Below the pieces are notes generated by a model. It saw nothing but the letters and a program-made list of their open reading frames with translations. It was not told where the DNA came from and ran no database searches. Shown piece after piece: positions 45,697-55,416 of a DNA stretch of 64,000 nt. Every line of letters starts with the position of its first letter. The first letter of the stretch is position 1. The translations under genes and the position numbers were made by a program. This DNA is from Pseudomonas sp. PSB18 (GTDB lineage Bacteria; Pseudomonadota; Gammaproteobacteria; Pseudomonadales; Pseudomonadaceae): positions 186,001 through 250,000 of the forward strand of contig NZ_NOIN01000003.1 of NCBI RefSeq assembly GCF_014596565.1, in the 5' to 3' direction.

Positions 45697-46436
45697 TGTT
45701 GAACTTCCTCGATCAGGGTTCCTTCGGCGCCGCCATGCACGATATTCAACAGGGCACCGGGCTTGTTCATGTTGAAGACGCGCAGCGGCATCTTGTGGTC
45801 GCGGCACAGGCAGATAGCCGTCAGGTCCATGACCCCCAGCTTGCGATCCAGCACTTCATCGTAGGTCAGATGATCGAACTTCTCGGCATGCGGATCCTTG
45901 AACGGGTCGGCGGTGTAGACACCATCGACCTTGGTTGCCTTGAGCACGACATCGGCGTCGATTTCGATCGCTCGCAGGCAGGCCGCCGAATCCGTGGTGA
46001 AGAACGGATTACCGGTACCAGCGGCAAAAATCACCACTTCCTTGGAGTTGAGGTGGCGCATGGCTTTGCGGCGATCGTAGTGATCGGTCACGCCAACCAT
46101 GGAAATGGCCGACATCACGATGGCCGAGATATTGGCACGCTCCAAGGCGTCGCGCATAGCCAGGGCGTTCATCACAGTGGCCAGCATGCCCATGTGGTCG
46201 CCCGTGACCCGATCCATGCCGGCCGCGCTCAGCGCCGCACCACGGAACAGGTTGCCGCCGCCGATGACCAGGCCGACCTGAACGCCGATCCCAACCAACT
46301 GACCCACTTCGAGGGCCATGCGGTCCAGCACCTTCGGATCGATCCCGAACTCTTCCGAGCCCATCAGGGCCTCGCCGCTAAGCTTGAGTAGAATGCGTTT
46401 ATAGCGAGCCTGATAACCACTGCCCTGCTGAGCCAT
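45693..46436 (-). CDS. pyrH: Uridylate kinase
   Basis: A 247-residue hexameric kinase phosphorylating UMP to [28 protein letters not shown] (here [38 protein letters not shown] in order) and [15 protein letters not shown] are the amino-acid-kinase motifs. Between tsf and frr as usual. Confidence 0.97.
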   Translation of the reverse strand: MAQQGSGYQARYKRILLKLSGEALMGSEEFGIDPKVLDRMALEVGQLVGIGVQVGLVIGGGNLFRGAALSAAGMDRVTGDHMGMLATVMNALAMRDALERANISAIVMSAISMVGVTDHYDRRKAMRHLNSKEVVIFAAGTGNPFFTTDSAACLRAIEIDADVVLKATKVDGVYTADPFKDPHAEKFDHLTYDEVLDRKLGVMDLTAICLCRDHKMPLRVFNMNKPGALLNIVHGGAEGTLIEEVQQ

Positions 46437-46587
46437 TGCGAATCTCTCCTGCGGCGTATTTGAAAATTCTTGGCAGACTGTTTGCAGCCTGCTCTCACTC
46501 TAGCGTGACGCTGACACAGCGCCATCGGAACACGGCTTTGTAAGCCAGTTCCGACAGGAAACCAATAAAAATCGGCATCCTTATCCG

Positions 46588-46622
46588 AAAAGAGGCTGCG
46601 CGCGTGAGCGGGCAGCCTCTTC
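46588..46622 (-). terminator. Terminator of tsf
   Basis: On the minus strand AGAGGCTGC, loop, GCAGCCTCT and TTTT, 26 bases after the tsf stop, separating rpsB-tsf from pyrH-frr. Confidence 0.8.
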
Positions 46623-46647
46623 TGGGCGACAGTTGTAAAAACCTGTC

Positions 46648-47514
46648 TTATTGCTTGCTGGCAGCTGCTACCTGGGCGGCAACTTCTTCAGCGAAGTTGT
46701 CGACCGGCTTCTCGATGCCATCGCCTACTTTGAAGTAGGTGAAGGAAACGATTTCAGCACCGGCTTTCTTCGCCAGGTCACCGACCTTGACTTCAGGGTT
46801 CTTGACGAACGCCTGCTCAACCAGGCTGGCTTCGGCCAGGAACTTGGAGATACGACCGGCCACCATCTTCTCGGCGATGTCGGCAGGCTTGCCCTTGAGC
46901 TTCTCTTCGTTCAACTGCAGGAAAACGCCTTTTTCGCGCTCGATCGCTTCAGCCGAAACGTCCGAAGGCAGCAGGAACTCAGGGTTGGTCGCTGCTACGT
47001 GCATGGCGATGTCTTTCGCCAGCTCGGTGTCGCCGCCCTTGAGGACAACAGCCACGCCGATCTTGTTGCCGTGCAGGTAGGTACCCACCACGTCACCTTC
47101 AACGCGAACCAGACGACGAATGTTGACGTTCTCGCCGGTCTTGCCAACCAGTACCAGGCGCGCTTGTTCCTGAGCCTCGATCAGCGGAGCTGCGTCGGTC
47201 AGTTTGTCAGCGAATGCTTTTTCGACGCTGGCAGCGACGAATGCCTTGAAGTCGTCCTGCAGAGCCAGGAAGTCGGTCTGGGAGTTGACTTCCAGCAGCA
47301 CGGCGGCCTTGCCGTCGTCCTTGATGGCGATGGCGCCTTCAGCGGCAACGTTGCCAGCCTTCTTGGCAGCCTTGATGGCGCCCGAAGCACGCATGTCATC
47401 AATGGCTTTCTCGATGTCGCCGCCAGCCTTGGTCAAGGCTTTCTTGCAGTCCATCATGCCTTCGCCGGTACGCTCGCGCAGTTCTTTGACCAACGCTGCA
47501 GTAATCTCTGCCAT
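46648..47514 (-). CDS. tsf: Elongation factor Ts
   Basis: A 288-residue guanine-nucleotide exchange factor for EF-Tu. The UBA-like N-terminus contains LVKELRERTGEGMMDCKKAL; VLLEVNSQTDFLALQDDFKAF is the dimerisation/core segment; YLHGNKIGVAVVL follows. It lies after rpsB with a terminator between, the common rpsB-tsf arrangement. Confidence 0.97.
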   Translation of the reverse strand: MAEITAALVKELRERTGEGMMDCKKALTKAGGDIEKAIDDMRASGAIKAAKKAGNVAAEGAIAIKDDGKAAVLLEVNSQTDFLALQDDFKAFVAASVEKAFADKLTDAAPLIEAQEQARLVLVGKTGENVNIRRLVRVEGDVVGTYLHGNKIGVAVVLKGGDTELAKDIAMHVAATNPEFLLPSDVSAEAIEREKGVFLQLNEEKLKGKPADIAEKMVAGRISKFLAEASLVEQAFVKNPEVKVGDLAKKAGAEIVSFTYFKVGDGIEKPVDNFAEEVAAQVAAASKQ

Positions 47515-47655
47515 TTCAAAATCCTCTTGGATAGGTTTTCAACCATTCCACCCGATCGAACGGGCGATCAATTCTTCCTGAAAAACCATTGCTTATAGAC
47601 CGCGGCAGATTACAAACAGGTAGCTGCGCTGGCGACAAATGGTTTTCGAGGTGGC

Positions 47656-47681
47656 AAAAAGGGGGCCAAGCCCCCTTTTTG
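47656..47681 (-). terminator. Terminator/attenuator between rpsB and tsf
   Basis: GGGGG, CTTGGC core, CCCCC and TTTTT on the minus strand, about 28 bases after the rpsB stop. Partial termination here would set the S2 to EF-Ts ratio. Confidence 0.82.
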
Positions 47682-47708
47682 CTTACTGAGTCAACGCCAG
47701 GGCGTCAA

Positions 47709-48446
47709 TTACTCAGCGGCTGCTGCCGGAGCTTCTTCAGCGAAGACTTCGGTGCCGCCTTGAACGTTGTTGCGACCACGGATAACAGCGTCAGCCATCG
47801 AACCCATGTACAGCTGGATGGCGCGGATGGCGTCATCGTTGCCTGGGATGATGTAGTCAACGCCTTCCGGGCTGCTGTTGGTATCGACAACGCCGATGAC
47901 CGGGATACCCAGCTTGTTGGCTTCGGTGATCGCGATGCGCTCGTGGTCAACGTCGATCACGAACAGTGCGTCAGGCAGACCGCCCATGTCCTTGATACCG
48001 CCCAGGGAGCGGTCCAGCTTCTCAAGATCGCGAGTGCGCATCAGCGCTTCTTTCTTGGTCAGCTTGGCGAAAGTGCCGTCTTCGGACTGGACTTCAAGAT
48101 CACGCAGACGCTTGATGGAAGCGCGGATGGTCTTGAAGTTGGTCAGCATGCCGCCCAACCAGCGGTGATCGACGTACGGCGAACCGCAACGTGCTGCTTC
48201 TTCAGCAACGATCTTGCCAGCGGAACGCTTGGTGCCGACGAACAGAATCTTGTTTTTGCCCTGGGCCAGGCGCTCTACGAAGGTCAGTGCTTCGTTGAAC
48301 ATCGGCAGGGTTTTTTCAAGGTTGATGATGTGGATCTTGTTACGCGCGCCGAAAATGTACTTGCCCATTTTCGGGTTCCAGTAACGGGTCTGGTGACCGA
48401 AGTGCACACCGGCCTTCAGCATATCGCGCATGTTGACTTGGGACAT
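47709..48446 (-). CDS. rpsB: 30S ribosomal protein S2
   Basis: A 245-residue ribosomal protein. [60 protein letters not shown] and [26 protein letters not shown] are S2 signatures, read in sequence. A long leader precedes it. Confidence 0.97.
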   Translation of the reverse strand: MSQVNMRDMLKAGVHFGHQTRYWNPKMGKYIFGARNKIHIINLEKTLPMFNEALTFVERLAQGKNKILFVGTKRSAGKIVAEEAARCGSPYVDHRWLGGMLTNFKTIRASIKRLRDLEVQSEDGTFAKLTKKEALMRTRDLEKLDRSLGGIKDMGGLPDALFVIDVDHERIAITEANKLGIPVIGVVDTNSSPEGVDYIIPGNDDAIRAIQLYMGSMADAVIRGRNNVQGGTEVFAEEAPAAAAE

Positions 48447-48648
48447 GATAGTTCCTTGATAAGTCGGGTTTGGCCTCCACGTATCCCAATGACCAACCAG
48501 CGGCTATATAAGCCGAAGGCACCCAGGTCATCGTGTCGACACGTGTGTGGATTTAAGCTCACGGGGTCATCCCCGGAAAGCGGCGCATTTTATACCACAG
48601 CAAGGGCGAAAACGGAATACGGATTCTGAAAACCTGTGGCAAGGGGAT

Positions 48649-48734
48649 TGTGGGAGCAAGGCTTGTCCGCGATGAAGCCTATGCGGTCCTTCAGAAATCG
48701 AGTCGCCTGGGTCGCGAGCAAGCTTTGCTCCCAC
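48649..48734. repeat. Paired REP element (variant with GCAAGC arms)
   Basis: TGTGGGAGCAAGGCTTGTCCGCGAT faces GTCGCGAGCAAGCTTTGCTCCCAC in inverted orientation. A variant of the REP type in which GCGAGC is replaced by GCAAGC/GCAAAGC. Confidence 0.85.
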
Positions 48735-48787
48735 CCCCTTCCCCTCTCCACTGAGTTCGGCCTGGGGAGCTCTTTGTACTGTTCGTC

Positions 48788-48796
48788 TGTTAGAAT
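48788..48796 (+). promoter_or_regulatory. Candidate map promoter (extended -10)
   Basis: TGTTAGAAT followed by CGCG, identical to the element before fdxA at 12872. It lies about 80 bases before the map start. Confidence 0.45.
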
Positions 48797-48876
48797 CGCG
48801 TTTTCAGGGCCGCGCTGGTCATCATCCGCCGCCCATTTCGTTTTGGACAGCGCCGTCGGGCGCAAAGAGAGCCTGT

Positions 48877-49659
48877 ATGACCGTTACCCTCAAGACTGCC
48901 GAGGACATCGCAAAAATGCGTGTTGCCGGCAAACTCGCCGCCGACGTGCTGGAAATGATCGCCGACTATGTCAAGCCAGGCGTGACCACCGAAGAGCTGG
49001 ACCGCATCTGCCACGACTTCATCGTCAACGAGCAGAAGGCCATCCCCGCGCCGCTCAACTACAAGGGCTTCCCGAAGTCGATCTGCACCTCGATCAACCA
49101 CGTGGTCTGCCACGGCATTCCCAACGAGAAACCGCTGAAGGACGGCGACACGCTGAACATTGATGTCACCGTGATCAAGGACGGCTATCACGGCGACACC
49201 AGCCGCATGTTCCATGTCGGCAACGTGCCGGAGTGGGCCCAGCGCCTGTCGAAGGTCACCCAGGAATGCATGTACATGGCCATCGAACTGGTGAAACCGG
49301 GCTGCCGCCTGGGAGACATCGGCGAAGTGATCCAGAAGCATGCGCAGAAGAACGGCTTTTCGGTGGTGCGTGAATTCTGCGGCCACGGCATTGGCAAGGT
49401 CTTCCACGAAGAACCGCAGATCCTGCACTACGGCCGTGCCGGCACCGGCATGGAGCTCCAGGCGGGCATGACCTTCACCATCGAGCCGATGATCAACCAG
49501 GGGCGCGCCGACACCAAGGTCCTGGGCGACGGCTGGACCGCCATCACCAAGGACCGCAAGCTGTCGGCCCAATGGGAGCACACCCTGCTGGTGACCGAGA
49601 CCGGGTACGAAATCTTTACCCTGCGCAGCGACGACACCATCCCTCGCGTTTCCGCCTGA
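48877..49659 (+). CDS. map: Methionine aminopeptidase type I
   Basis: A 260-residue metalloenzyme removing N-terminal methionine from nascent proteins. The five metal ligands are Asp96 (NIDVTV), Asp107 (HGDTSRMF), His170 (HGIGKVFHE), Glu203 (FTIEPMI) and Glu234 (QWEHTLLVTETG). Divergent from rpsB and followed by glnD after 48 bases. Confidence 0.97.
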   Translation: MTVTLKTAEDIAKMRVAGKLAADVLEMIADYVKPGVTTEELDRICHDFIVNEQKAIPAPLNYKGFPKSICTSINHVVCHGIPNEKPLKDGDTLNIDVTVIKDGYHGDTSRMFHVGNVPEWAQRLSKVTQECMYMAIELVKPGCRLGDIGEVIQKHAQKNGFSVVREFCGHGIGKVFHEEPQILHYGRAGTGMELQAGMTFTIEPMINQGRADTKVLGDGWTAITKDRKLSAQWEHTLLVTETGYEIFTLRSDDTIPRVSA

Positions 49660-49707
49660 GCCCAATACAGCGCACAGCTATAGATAGATAGAAAGGAAAG
49701 CCATTCG

Positions 49708-52410
49708 ATGCCGCAGGTGGATCCAGAACTCTTCGACCGTGGCCAGTTCCAGGCTGAACTGGCCCTGAAGGCAAGCCCCATCTCGGCCTTCAAGAAGGCG
49801 ATCCGCCAGGCCCACGAAGTACTCGACCAGCGCTTTCGCGATGGCCGGGATATCCGTCGGCTGATCGAAGACCGCGCCTGGTTCGTCGACAACATCCTGC
49901 AGAAGGCCTGGGAGCAATTCGACTGGAGCCTGGATGCCGACATCGCCCTGGTGGCGGTGGGCGGCTACGGGCGTGGCGAGCTGCACCCCTACTCCGACAT
50001 CGACCTGCTGATCCTGCTGGACAGCGCCGATCACGAGATCTTTCGCGACTCCATCGAGCGCTTCCTGACGCTGCTGTGGGACATCGGCCTGGAAGTCGGC
50101 CAGAGCGTACGCTCGGTGCAGGAATGCGCCGATGAAGCCCGCGCCGACCTGACGGTGGTGACCAACCTGATGGAAAGTCGCACCGTCGCCGGCCCCGAGC
50201 GGTTGCGCCAGCGCATGCTCGAGGTGACCAGCACGGCGCACATGTGGCCGAGCAAGGACTTCTTCCTGGCCAAGCGCGCCGAGCAGAAGGCGCGCCACCA
50301 CAAATACAACGACACCGAATACAACCTGGAGCCCAACGTCAAAGGCTCACCCGGTGGGCTGCGGGACATCCAGACGATTCTGTGGGTCGCCCGTCGTCAG
50401 TACGGTACGCTGAACCTTCGGAACCTGGCCGGGGAAGGTTTCCTGGTGGAGAGCGAAAACGCCTTGCTGGCTTCGTCCCAGGAGTTTTTGTGGAAGGTCC
50501 GCTACGCCCTGCACATGCTCGCCGGACGTTCCGAAGACCGCTTGCTGTTCGATCACCAGCGCTCCATCGCGGGCCTGCTGGGTTTCGAAGGGCAGGATGC
50601 CAAGCAGTCCATCGAAAACTTCATGCAGCAGTACTATCGGGTGGTGATGAGCATTGCCCAGCTCAGCGAACTGATCATCCAGCATTTCGAGGAAGTCATC
50701 CTCGCACCGGAAGATACGGCGCCGCCACAGCCGATCAACTCCCGGTTCCAGTTGCACGATGGGTACATCGAAGCACGCAATGCCAATGTGTTCCGTCGAA
50801 CGCCCTTCGCCATGCTCGAAATCTTCGTGCTGATGGCCCAGCAGCCGGAAATCAAGGGTGTACGCGCCGATACCATTCGCCTGCTGCGGGAAAACCGTCA
50901 CCTGATCGACGACGACTTCCGCCACGACATCCGCAACACCAGCCTGTTCATCGAACTGTTCAAGTGCAAGATCGGCGTGCACCGCAACCTGCGGCGCATG
51001 AACCGCTACGGGATCCTGGGGCGTTACCTGCCGGAGTTCGGCTTCATCGTCGGGCAGATGCAGCACGACCTGTTCCATATCTATACCGTCGATGCCCACA
51101 CCCTGAACCTGATCAAGCACCTGCGTAAGCTTCAGTACACCCAGGTGTCGGAAAAATTTCCGTTGGCCAGCAAGCTCATGGGCAAGTTGCCCAAGCCTGA
51201 ACTGATCTATATGGCCGGGCTGTACCACGACATTGGCAAAGGTCGCCAGGGCGACCACTCGGAAGTCGGCGCGATGGATGCCGAGGCGTTTTGCCAGCGG
51301 CACCAGTTGCCCATCTGGGACAGCCGGTTGATTGTCTGGCTGGTGCAGAATCACCTGGTGATGTCGACCACCGCCCAACGCAAGGATCTGTCCGATCCGC
51401 AGGTGATCCACGACTTCGCTCAGATCGTCGGCGATGAAACCCGTCTGGATTACCTCTACGTGCTGACGGTGGCCGATATCAACGCTACCAACCCGACCCT
51501 GTGGAACTCCTGGCGCGCAAGCCTGTTGCGCCAGCTGTACACAGAGACCAAGCGGGCCTTGCGCCGTGGCCTGGAAAACCCGGTAGACCGTGAAGAGCAG
51601 ATCCGTCGCACCCAAAGCGCTGCCCTGGATATCCTGGTGCGCGGTGGCACCGACCCGGACGACGTCGAACAGCTCTGGTCGCAACTGGGCGATGATTATT
51701 TCCTGCGTCACACCGCCGGCGATGTGGCCTGGCACAGCGACGCGATCCTGCAGCAACCGGCCGATGGCGGGCCGCTGGTATTGATCAAGGAAACCACGCA
51801 ACGCGAGTTCGAAGGCGGCACGCAGATCTTCATCTACGCGCCGGACCAACACGACTTCTTCGCCGTGACCGTGGCCGCGATGGACCAGCTCAACCTCAAC
51901 ATCCACGATGCCCGGATCATCACCTCCAGCAGCCAGTTCACCCTCGACACCTATATCGTGCTCGACACCGAAGGCGATTCGATTGGTGACAATCCAAAAC
52001 GGGTCAAGCAGATTCGCGATGGTCTCACCAACGCCCTGCGCAACCCGGCCGACTACCCGACCATCATCCAGCGGAGAGTGCCGCGCCAGCTCAAGCACTT
52101 CGCGTTCGCTCCGCAGGTGACGATCCACAACGATGCCCAGCGCCAGATCACGGTACTGGAGCTCAGCGCCCCGGACCGCCCCGGCCTGCTGGCACGGATC
52201 GGGCATATTTTCCTGGAGTTCGACCTGTCGCTGCAAAACGCCAAGATCGCCACCCTTGGCGAGCGGGTGGAAGACGTCTTCTTCATCACCGACGCGCAGA
52301 ACCAGCCGCTGTCCGATCCCCTGCTGTGCAGTCGCCTGCAGGATGCGATCGTCCAGCATTTGAGCGTCAACCAGGAACCCGATACCAACCTGACACGCAT
52401 CAACATCTGA
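49708..52410 (+). CDS. glnD: Bifunctional PII uridylyltransferase/uridylyl-removing enzyme
   Basis: A 900-residue nitrogen sensor that uridylylates PII proteins when glutamine is low. The nucleotidyltransferase motif [19 protein letters not shown] is near residues 86-104, followed by [17 protein letters not shown]. The HD domain ([19 protein letters not shown], near 505-523) removes UMP. Two C-terminal ACT domains (about 710-790 and 820-890, the latter with [19 protein letters not shown]) bind glutamine. Confidence 0.97.
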   Translation: MPQVDPELFDRGQFQAELALKASPISAFKKAIRQAHEVLDQRFRDGRDIRRLIEDRAWFVDNILQKAWEQFDWSLDADIALVAVGGYGRGELHPYSDIDLLILLDSADHEIFRDSIERFLTLLWDIGLEVGQSVRSVQECADEARADLTVVTNLMESRTVAGPERLRQRMLEVTSTAHMWPSKDFFLAKRAEQKARHHKYNDTEYNLEPNVKGSPGGLRDIQTILWVARRQYGTLNLRNLAGEGFLVESENALLASSQEFLWKVRYALHMLAGRSEDRLLFDHQRSIAGLLGFEGQDAKQSIENFMQQYYRVVMSIAQLSELIIQHFEEVILAPEDTAPPQPINSRFQLHDGYIEARNANVFRRTPFAMLEIFVLMAQQPEIKGVRADTIRLLRENRHLIDDDFRHDIRNTSLFIELFKCKIGVHRNLRRMNRYGILGRYLPEFGFIVGQMQHDLFHIYTVDAHTLNLIKHLRKLQYTQVSEKFPLASKLMGKLPKPELIYMAGLYHDIGKGRQGDHSEVGAMDAEAFCQRHQLPIWDSRLIVWLVQNHLVMSTTAQRKDLSDPQVIHDFAQIVGDETRLDYLYVLTVADINATNPTLWNSWRASLLRQLYTETKRALRRGLENPVDREEQIRRTQSAALDILVRGGTDPDDVEQLWSQLGDDYFLRHTAGDVAWHSDAILQQPADGGPLVLIKETTQREFEGGTQIFIYAPDQHDFFAVTVAAMDQLNLNIHDARIITSSSQFTLDTYIVLDTEGDSIGDNPKRVKQIRDGLTNALRNPADYPTIIQRRVPRQLKHFAFAPQVTIHNDAQRQITVLELSAPDRPGLLARIGHIFLEFDLSLQNAKIATLGERVEDVFFITDAQNQPLSDPLLCSRLQDAIVQHLSVNQEPDTNLTRINI

Positions 52411-52425
52411 CCCCATGAATTCCCC

Positions 52426-52515
52426 TGTGGGAGCGAGCCTGCTCGCGATGGCGGCGCGACATTCAGCATTGAGATCGCCTGCCCTACCGCTATCGCGAGC
52501 AGGCTCGCTCCCACA
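52426..52515. repeat. Paired REP element between glnD and dapC
   Basis: TGTGGGAGCGAGCCTGCTCGCGA at 52426 and inverted copy ending at 52515, with about 44 bases between. It separates two co-oriented genes. Confidence 0.9.
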
Positions 52516-52538
52516 GTCCCACATTGAACGAGGCCCCC

Positions 52539-53738
52539 ATGAACAACGCTCTGAACCAGTTGCAGCCCTACCCGTTCGAAAAGCTCCGCGCCCTGCTGGG
52601 CAGCGTCACGCCCAACCCGGACAAGCGGCCGATTGCGTTGTCCATCGGTGAACCCAAGCACCGTTCACCCGGTTTTGTCGCCGAAGCCCTGGCCGGCAAC
52701 CTGGACCAGATGGCCGTCTATCCGACCACGTTGGGTATCCCGGCCCTGCGGGAAGCCATCGCCAGCTGGTGCGAGCGACGCTTCAGCGTACCGAATGGCT
52801 GGCTCGACCCGGCGCGTCATGTGTTGCCGGTCAATGGCACCCGGGAGGCACTGTTCGCCTTCACCCAGACCGTGGTCAACCGTGGCGACGATGCGCTGGT
52901 GGTCAGCCCGAACCCCTTCTATCAGATCTACGAAGGCGCGGCGTTCCTGGCCGGGGCCAAGCCGCACTACCTGCCGTGCCTGGACGAGAACGGCTTCAAC
53001 CCGGATTTCGACGCTGTTTCGGCGGACATCTGGAAACGCTGCCAGATCCTGTTCCTGTGCTCCCCTGGCAACCCGACCGGCGCCCTGATCCCGGTGGAGG
53101 TGCTGAAGAAACTCATTGCCCTGGCCGATGAGCACGACTTCGTGATCGCCGCCGACGAGTGCTACAGCGAACTGTACTTCGACGAACAGACCCCGCCACC
53201 GGGCCTGCTCAGTGCCTGCGTCGAACTTGGCCGCCAGGACTTCAAGCGCTGCGTGGTGTTCCACAGCCTGTCCAAGCGCTCCAACCTGCCGGGCCTGCGC
53301 TCCGGTTTCGTGGCGGGCGATGCGGACATCCTCAAGGGTTTCCTGCTGTATCGCACCTATCACGGCTGTGCGATGCCGGTGCAGACCCAACTGGCGAGCA
53401 TCGCCGCGTGGAACGACGAAGAACACGTACGGGCCAACCGGACGCTGTACCGGGAGAAGTTCGACGCCGTGCTGGACATCCTCAGCCCGGTGCTGGACGT
53501 GCAACGCCCCGATGGCAGCTTCTACCTGTGGCCAAACGTGGCGGGCGACGACGCAGCCTTCTGCCGGGACCTGTTCGAACAGGAACACGTGACCGTGGTG
53601 CCGGGCTCCTACCTGTCCCGCGAAGTCGATGGCGTCAACCCGGGCGCCGGCCGCGTGCGCATGGCCCTGGTTGCACCGTTGGCCGAGTGCGTGGAAGCGG
53701 CGGAACGGATCCGGGCGTTCATCCAGCGTCGCGGGTGA
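52539..53738 (+). CDS. dapC: Succinyldiaminopimelate transaminase
   Basis: A 399-residue class I/II PLP aminotransferase of lysine and peptidoglycan precursor synthesis. It starts MNNALNQLQPYPFEKLRALL at 52539. SIGEPKHRSPGFV, PVNGTREALFAFTQ, LCSPGNPTGALIP, AADECYSELYF and the PLP lysine segment VVFHSLSKRSNLPGLRSGFV are visible. dapD and dapE of the same pathway are nearby. Confidence 0.94.
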   Translation: MNNALNQLQPYPFEKLRALLGSVTPNPDKRPIALSIGEPKHRSPGFVAEALAGNLDQMAVYPTTLGIPALREAIASWCERRFSVPNGWLDPARHVLPVNGTREALFAFTQTVVNRGDDALVVSPNPFYQIYEGAAFLAGAKPHYLPCLDENGFNPDFDAVSADIWKRCQILFLCSPGNPTGALIPVEVLKKLIALADEHDFVIAADECYSELYFDEQTPPPGLLSACVELGRQDFKRCVVFHSLSKRSNLPGLRSGFVAGDADILKGFLLYRTYHGCAMPVQTQLASIAAWNDEEHVRANRTLYREKFDAVLDILSPVLDVQRPDGSFYLWPNVAGDDAAFCRDLFEQEHVTVVPGSYLSREVDGVNPGAGRVRMALVAPLAECVEAAERIRAFIQRRG

Positions 53739-53740
53739 TG

Positions 53741-53874
53741 TTGTGGCGAGGGGATTTATCCCCGCTGGGCTGCGCAGCGGCCCCCAAAACAGACAACTCG
53801 GTGTGCCAGAACGATTGAGTTCACTGCTTTAGGGTTGCTGCGCAGCCCAACGGGGATAAATCCCCTCGCCACAG
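53741..53874. repeat. Large inverted repeat, second REP type
   Basis: TTGTGGCGAGGGGATTTATC...GCTGGGCTGCGCAGC at the left and its inverted copy GCTGCGCAGCCCAACGGGGATAAATCCCCTCGCC (quoted in parts) at the right form a stem of more than 35 bases with a loop of about 50. Together with the next element it fills the gap after dapC. Confidence 0.88.
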
Positions 53875-53917
53875 GTCCAGCGCTTCACAGGTATTTTTGT
53901 GTTTGCCTTTCGATTTA

Positions 53918-54009
53918 TCGCGAGCAAGCTTTGCTCCCACAGTGGACTTGTGGGGCTCACACAACCTGTGATCGATACCGGATACTGTGGGAGCAAAGCT
54001 TGCTCGCGA
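53918..54009. repeat. Paired REP element (GCAAGC/GCAAAGC variant)
   Basis: TCGCGAGCAAGCTTTGCTCCCACAGT faces ACTGTGGGAGCAAAGCTTGCTCGCGA (arms of about 26 bases, shown in shortened form). It lies just before the convergent end of the DUF6124-type gene. Confidence 0.88.
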
Positions 54010-54028
54010 TATGGTCGGCACTATTACA

Positions 54029-54388
54029 TCAAGTCCGAAGTTCTACCCGATCCAGGCACTTGTTCGCCAACAACATCCCCAGCTCAATCATCTGGGCCAC
54101 TCCCAATGCTACATGTCGTCGCGAGCCGTCCTGATCGAAGGCAAGGTCATTGAGCATTGCATTGGCAGACGCCAGGGTTTCGCTGAGATTGGCCAGCAAC
54201 ACTTCGGTGTCGATACCGTCAGCCACCGTGAATAGCTGTACTGAGGGCTTGGGGTCTGACTCGCTGTCATCAGGCTTGAGGTAATGATCCAGCGCACGAT
54301 CAGCAGCTTCTTGCAGCTTTTCAGGGGCGTAGTCGCCGTAGGGGAACGTGGAGGCAGGTTTGGGTGAGGTTTGAGATTCTTTGGTCAT
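54029..54388 (-). CDS. DUF6124-type (formerly DUF3077) Pseudomonas protein
   Basis: A 119-residue protein of unknown function starting MTKESQTSPKPASTFPYGDY at 54388 with AGGTAG upstream. The core LFTVADGIDTEVLLANLSET and LASANAMLNDLAFDQDGSRR, then HVALGVAQMIELGMLLANKC, matches a family present in several copies in many Pseudomonas genomes. No signal peptide or membrane helix; predicted helical and cytosolic. Isolated single gene, with an unusual hairpin-rich leader. The frame is open to 54535, but that would translate the leader. Confidence 0.8.
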   Translation of the reverse strand: MTKESQTSPKPASTFPYGDYAPEKLQEAADRALDHYLKPDDSESDPKPSVQLFTVADGIDTEVLLANLSETLASANAMLNDLAFDQDGSRRHVALGVAQMIELGMLLANKCLDRVELRT

Positions 54389-54600
54389 GAAACCGCTACC
54401 TAGAGCTGAAGTATTGGAAACCCTGCACTTAATAGCGCAGAAGTATGTGCTCCTAGGGAAAGTTCGGATTCTCACGTCCGGTCGCTGAATTGACAGCGAC
54501 ACCCAGAGGCTAGAGCCCTCGCTTCCGACGGACAACCTTAAAAACTCGTCGGAAACTTCGGTGCGTCTGACAGACGACTATCTGTCTGCTCAGACAAGAA
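54389..54600 (-). promoter_or_regulatory. Hairpin-rich leader of the DUF6124-type gene
   Basis: Upstream of the gene on the minus strand are several stem-loops: TTCCGACG/CGTCGGAA (54523-54554, 8-bp perfect), GAGG/CCTC (54506-54520), GTCGCTG/CAGCGAC (54481-54500, 7-bp perfect) and CGGA/TCCG (54465-54480). Four stems in a row before one short gene suggest a structured 5' UTR or a processed small RNA. No Rfam family was recognised. Confidence 0.5.
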
Positions 54601-54846
54601 AAGACATAAAACGTACCGCGAACGCCAAAGCCTTGATTTTGCTTACTTTGTATACCTACAGATCTCATTCAACCCTGTGACGAGAGTTCAAGCTGGTTTG
54701 AATTCGCTATCGCCGCTAGCCATAATCGACCCCGTCACCAGCGAGAGCTGGCAGGAGTCTGGGTCCCTATCGAGGTTGATCCAGCGGCGCGGAAAGGGCG
54801 AAGCAAGCTCATCTGCATATCGATTGGAAGCCGCCTCCGGGCGGCT
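54601..54846. other. Unassigned region with an orphan terminator
   Basis: About 250 bases with no convincing gene on either strand. At its right end AAGCCGCC, TCCG, GGCGGCTT followed by TTGCTTTTT is a plus-strand rho-independent terminator (54829-54855), yet no plus-strand gene precedes it. It may end a small RNA or be left from a lost gene. Two weak open frames here have no family match. Confidence 0.45.
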
Positions 54847-54855
54847 TTGCTTTTT
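54829..54855 (+). terminator. Orphan rho-independent terminator
   Basis: An 8-bp G+C-rich stem with a four-base loop and a T-rich tail, reading rightward, about 165 bases before the yffB start. No upstream plus-strand CDS within 1 kb other than dapC behind REP elements. Confidence 0.7.
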
Positions 54856-55020
54856 AGGAAAATCAAGGATTGCCTCCCAAGCAAGGCGATGTTTCACACA
54901 ATCATAAAGACCCACCTCCACCCTGAAAGACCGCAAATCACCCTGAGCAGTCGCGAAACCGTCCGGTCATGGCATAATCCTTCACCTTTTATTTCCGGCA
55001 CCTGCAAAGGGGGCAGTTCC

Positions 55021-55383
55021 TTGACCGATTCAAGCAAAACGTTGCACCTTTTCGGCATCAAAGCCTGCGACACCATGAAAAAGGCGCGCACCTGGCTCGA
55101 TGACCACGCTGTGCGCTACGACTTTCACGATTACAAGACCGCCGGCATCGACCGTGAGCACCTGACCCAATGGTGCGACGAGCATGGCTGGCAAGTGGTG
55201 TTGAACCGTGCCGGTACGACCTTTCGCAAGCTCGACGACGAACGCAAAGCCGATCTCGACCAGTCGAAAGCCATCGAACTGATGCTCGCCCAACCCTCGA
55301 TGATCAAGCGCCCGGTGCTCGATCTCGGTGACCGTACCCTGATTGGCTTCAAGCCTGATATCTACGCGGCAGAAATCAAGTAA
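55021..55383 (+). CDS. yffB: Spx/ArsC-family reductase YffB
   Basis: A 120-residue thioredoxin-fold protein of the ArsC/Spx family. It starts at a TTG at 55021, seven bases after AAGGGGG; a longer open frame to 54847 has no support. LHLFGIKACDTMKKARTWLDD holds the single Cys of the active site and RAGTTFRKLDD and SMIKRPVLDLGD are family motifs. Not an arsenate reductase by context; a glutathione-dependent reductase role is inferred. dapD follows 33 bases on. Confidence 0.9.
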   Translation: MTDSSKTLHLFGIKACDTMKKARTWLDDHAVRYDFHDYKTAGIDREHLTQWCDEHGWQVVLNRAGTTFRKLDDERKADLDQSKAIELMLAQPSMIKRPVLDLGDRTLIGFKPDIYAAEIK

Positions 55384-55416
55384 GCCTGCCCAGTCCATTT
55401 TGTTGAGGTAATGTTC

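Larger units (their letters stand above)
48447..48876. other. Divergent region between rpsB and map
   Basis: About 430 bases. The left part is the rpsB leader; a strong minus-strand -10 (TATAAA at 48595-48590) suggests the rpsB start lies about 140 bases before the gene, leaving room for S2 autoregulation. The middle has a REP pair (48649-48734). The right end carries the map promoter. Confidence 0.55.

Noticed and set aside
54688..54936. 82-codon minus-strand frame near the orphan terminator
   Set aside because: No ribosome site or family match, and it crosses the terminator hairpin; not supported as a gene.
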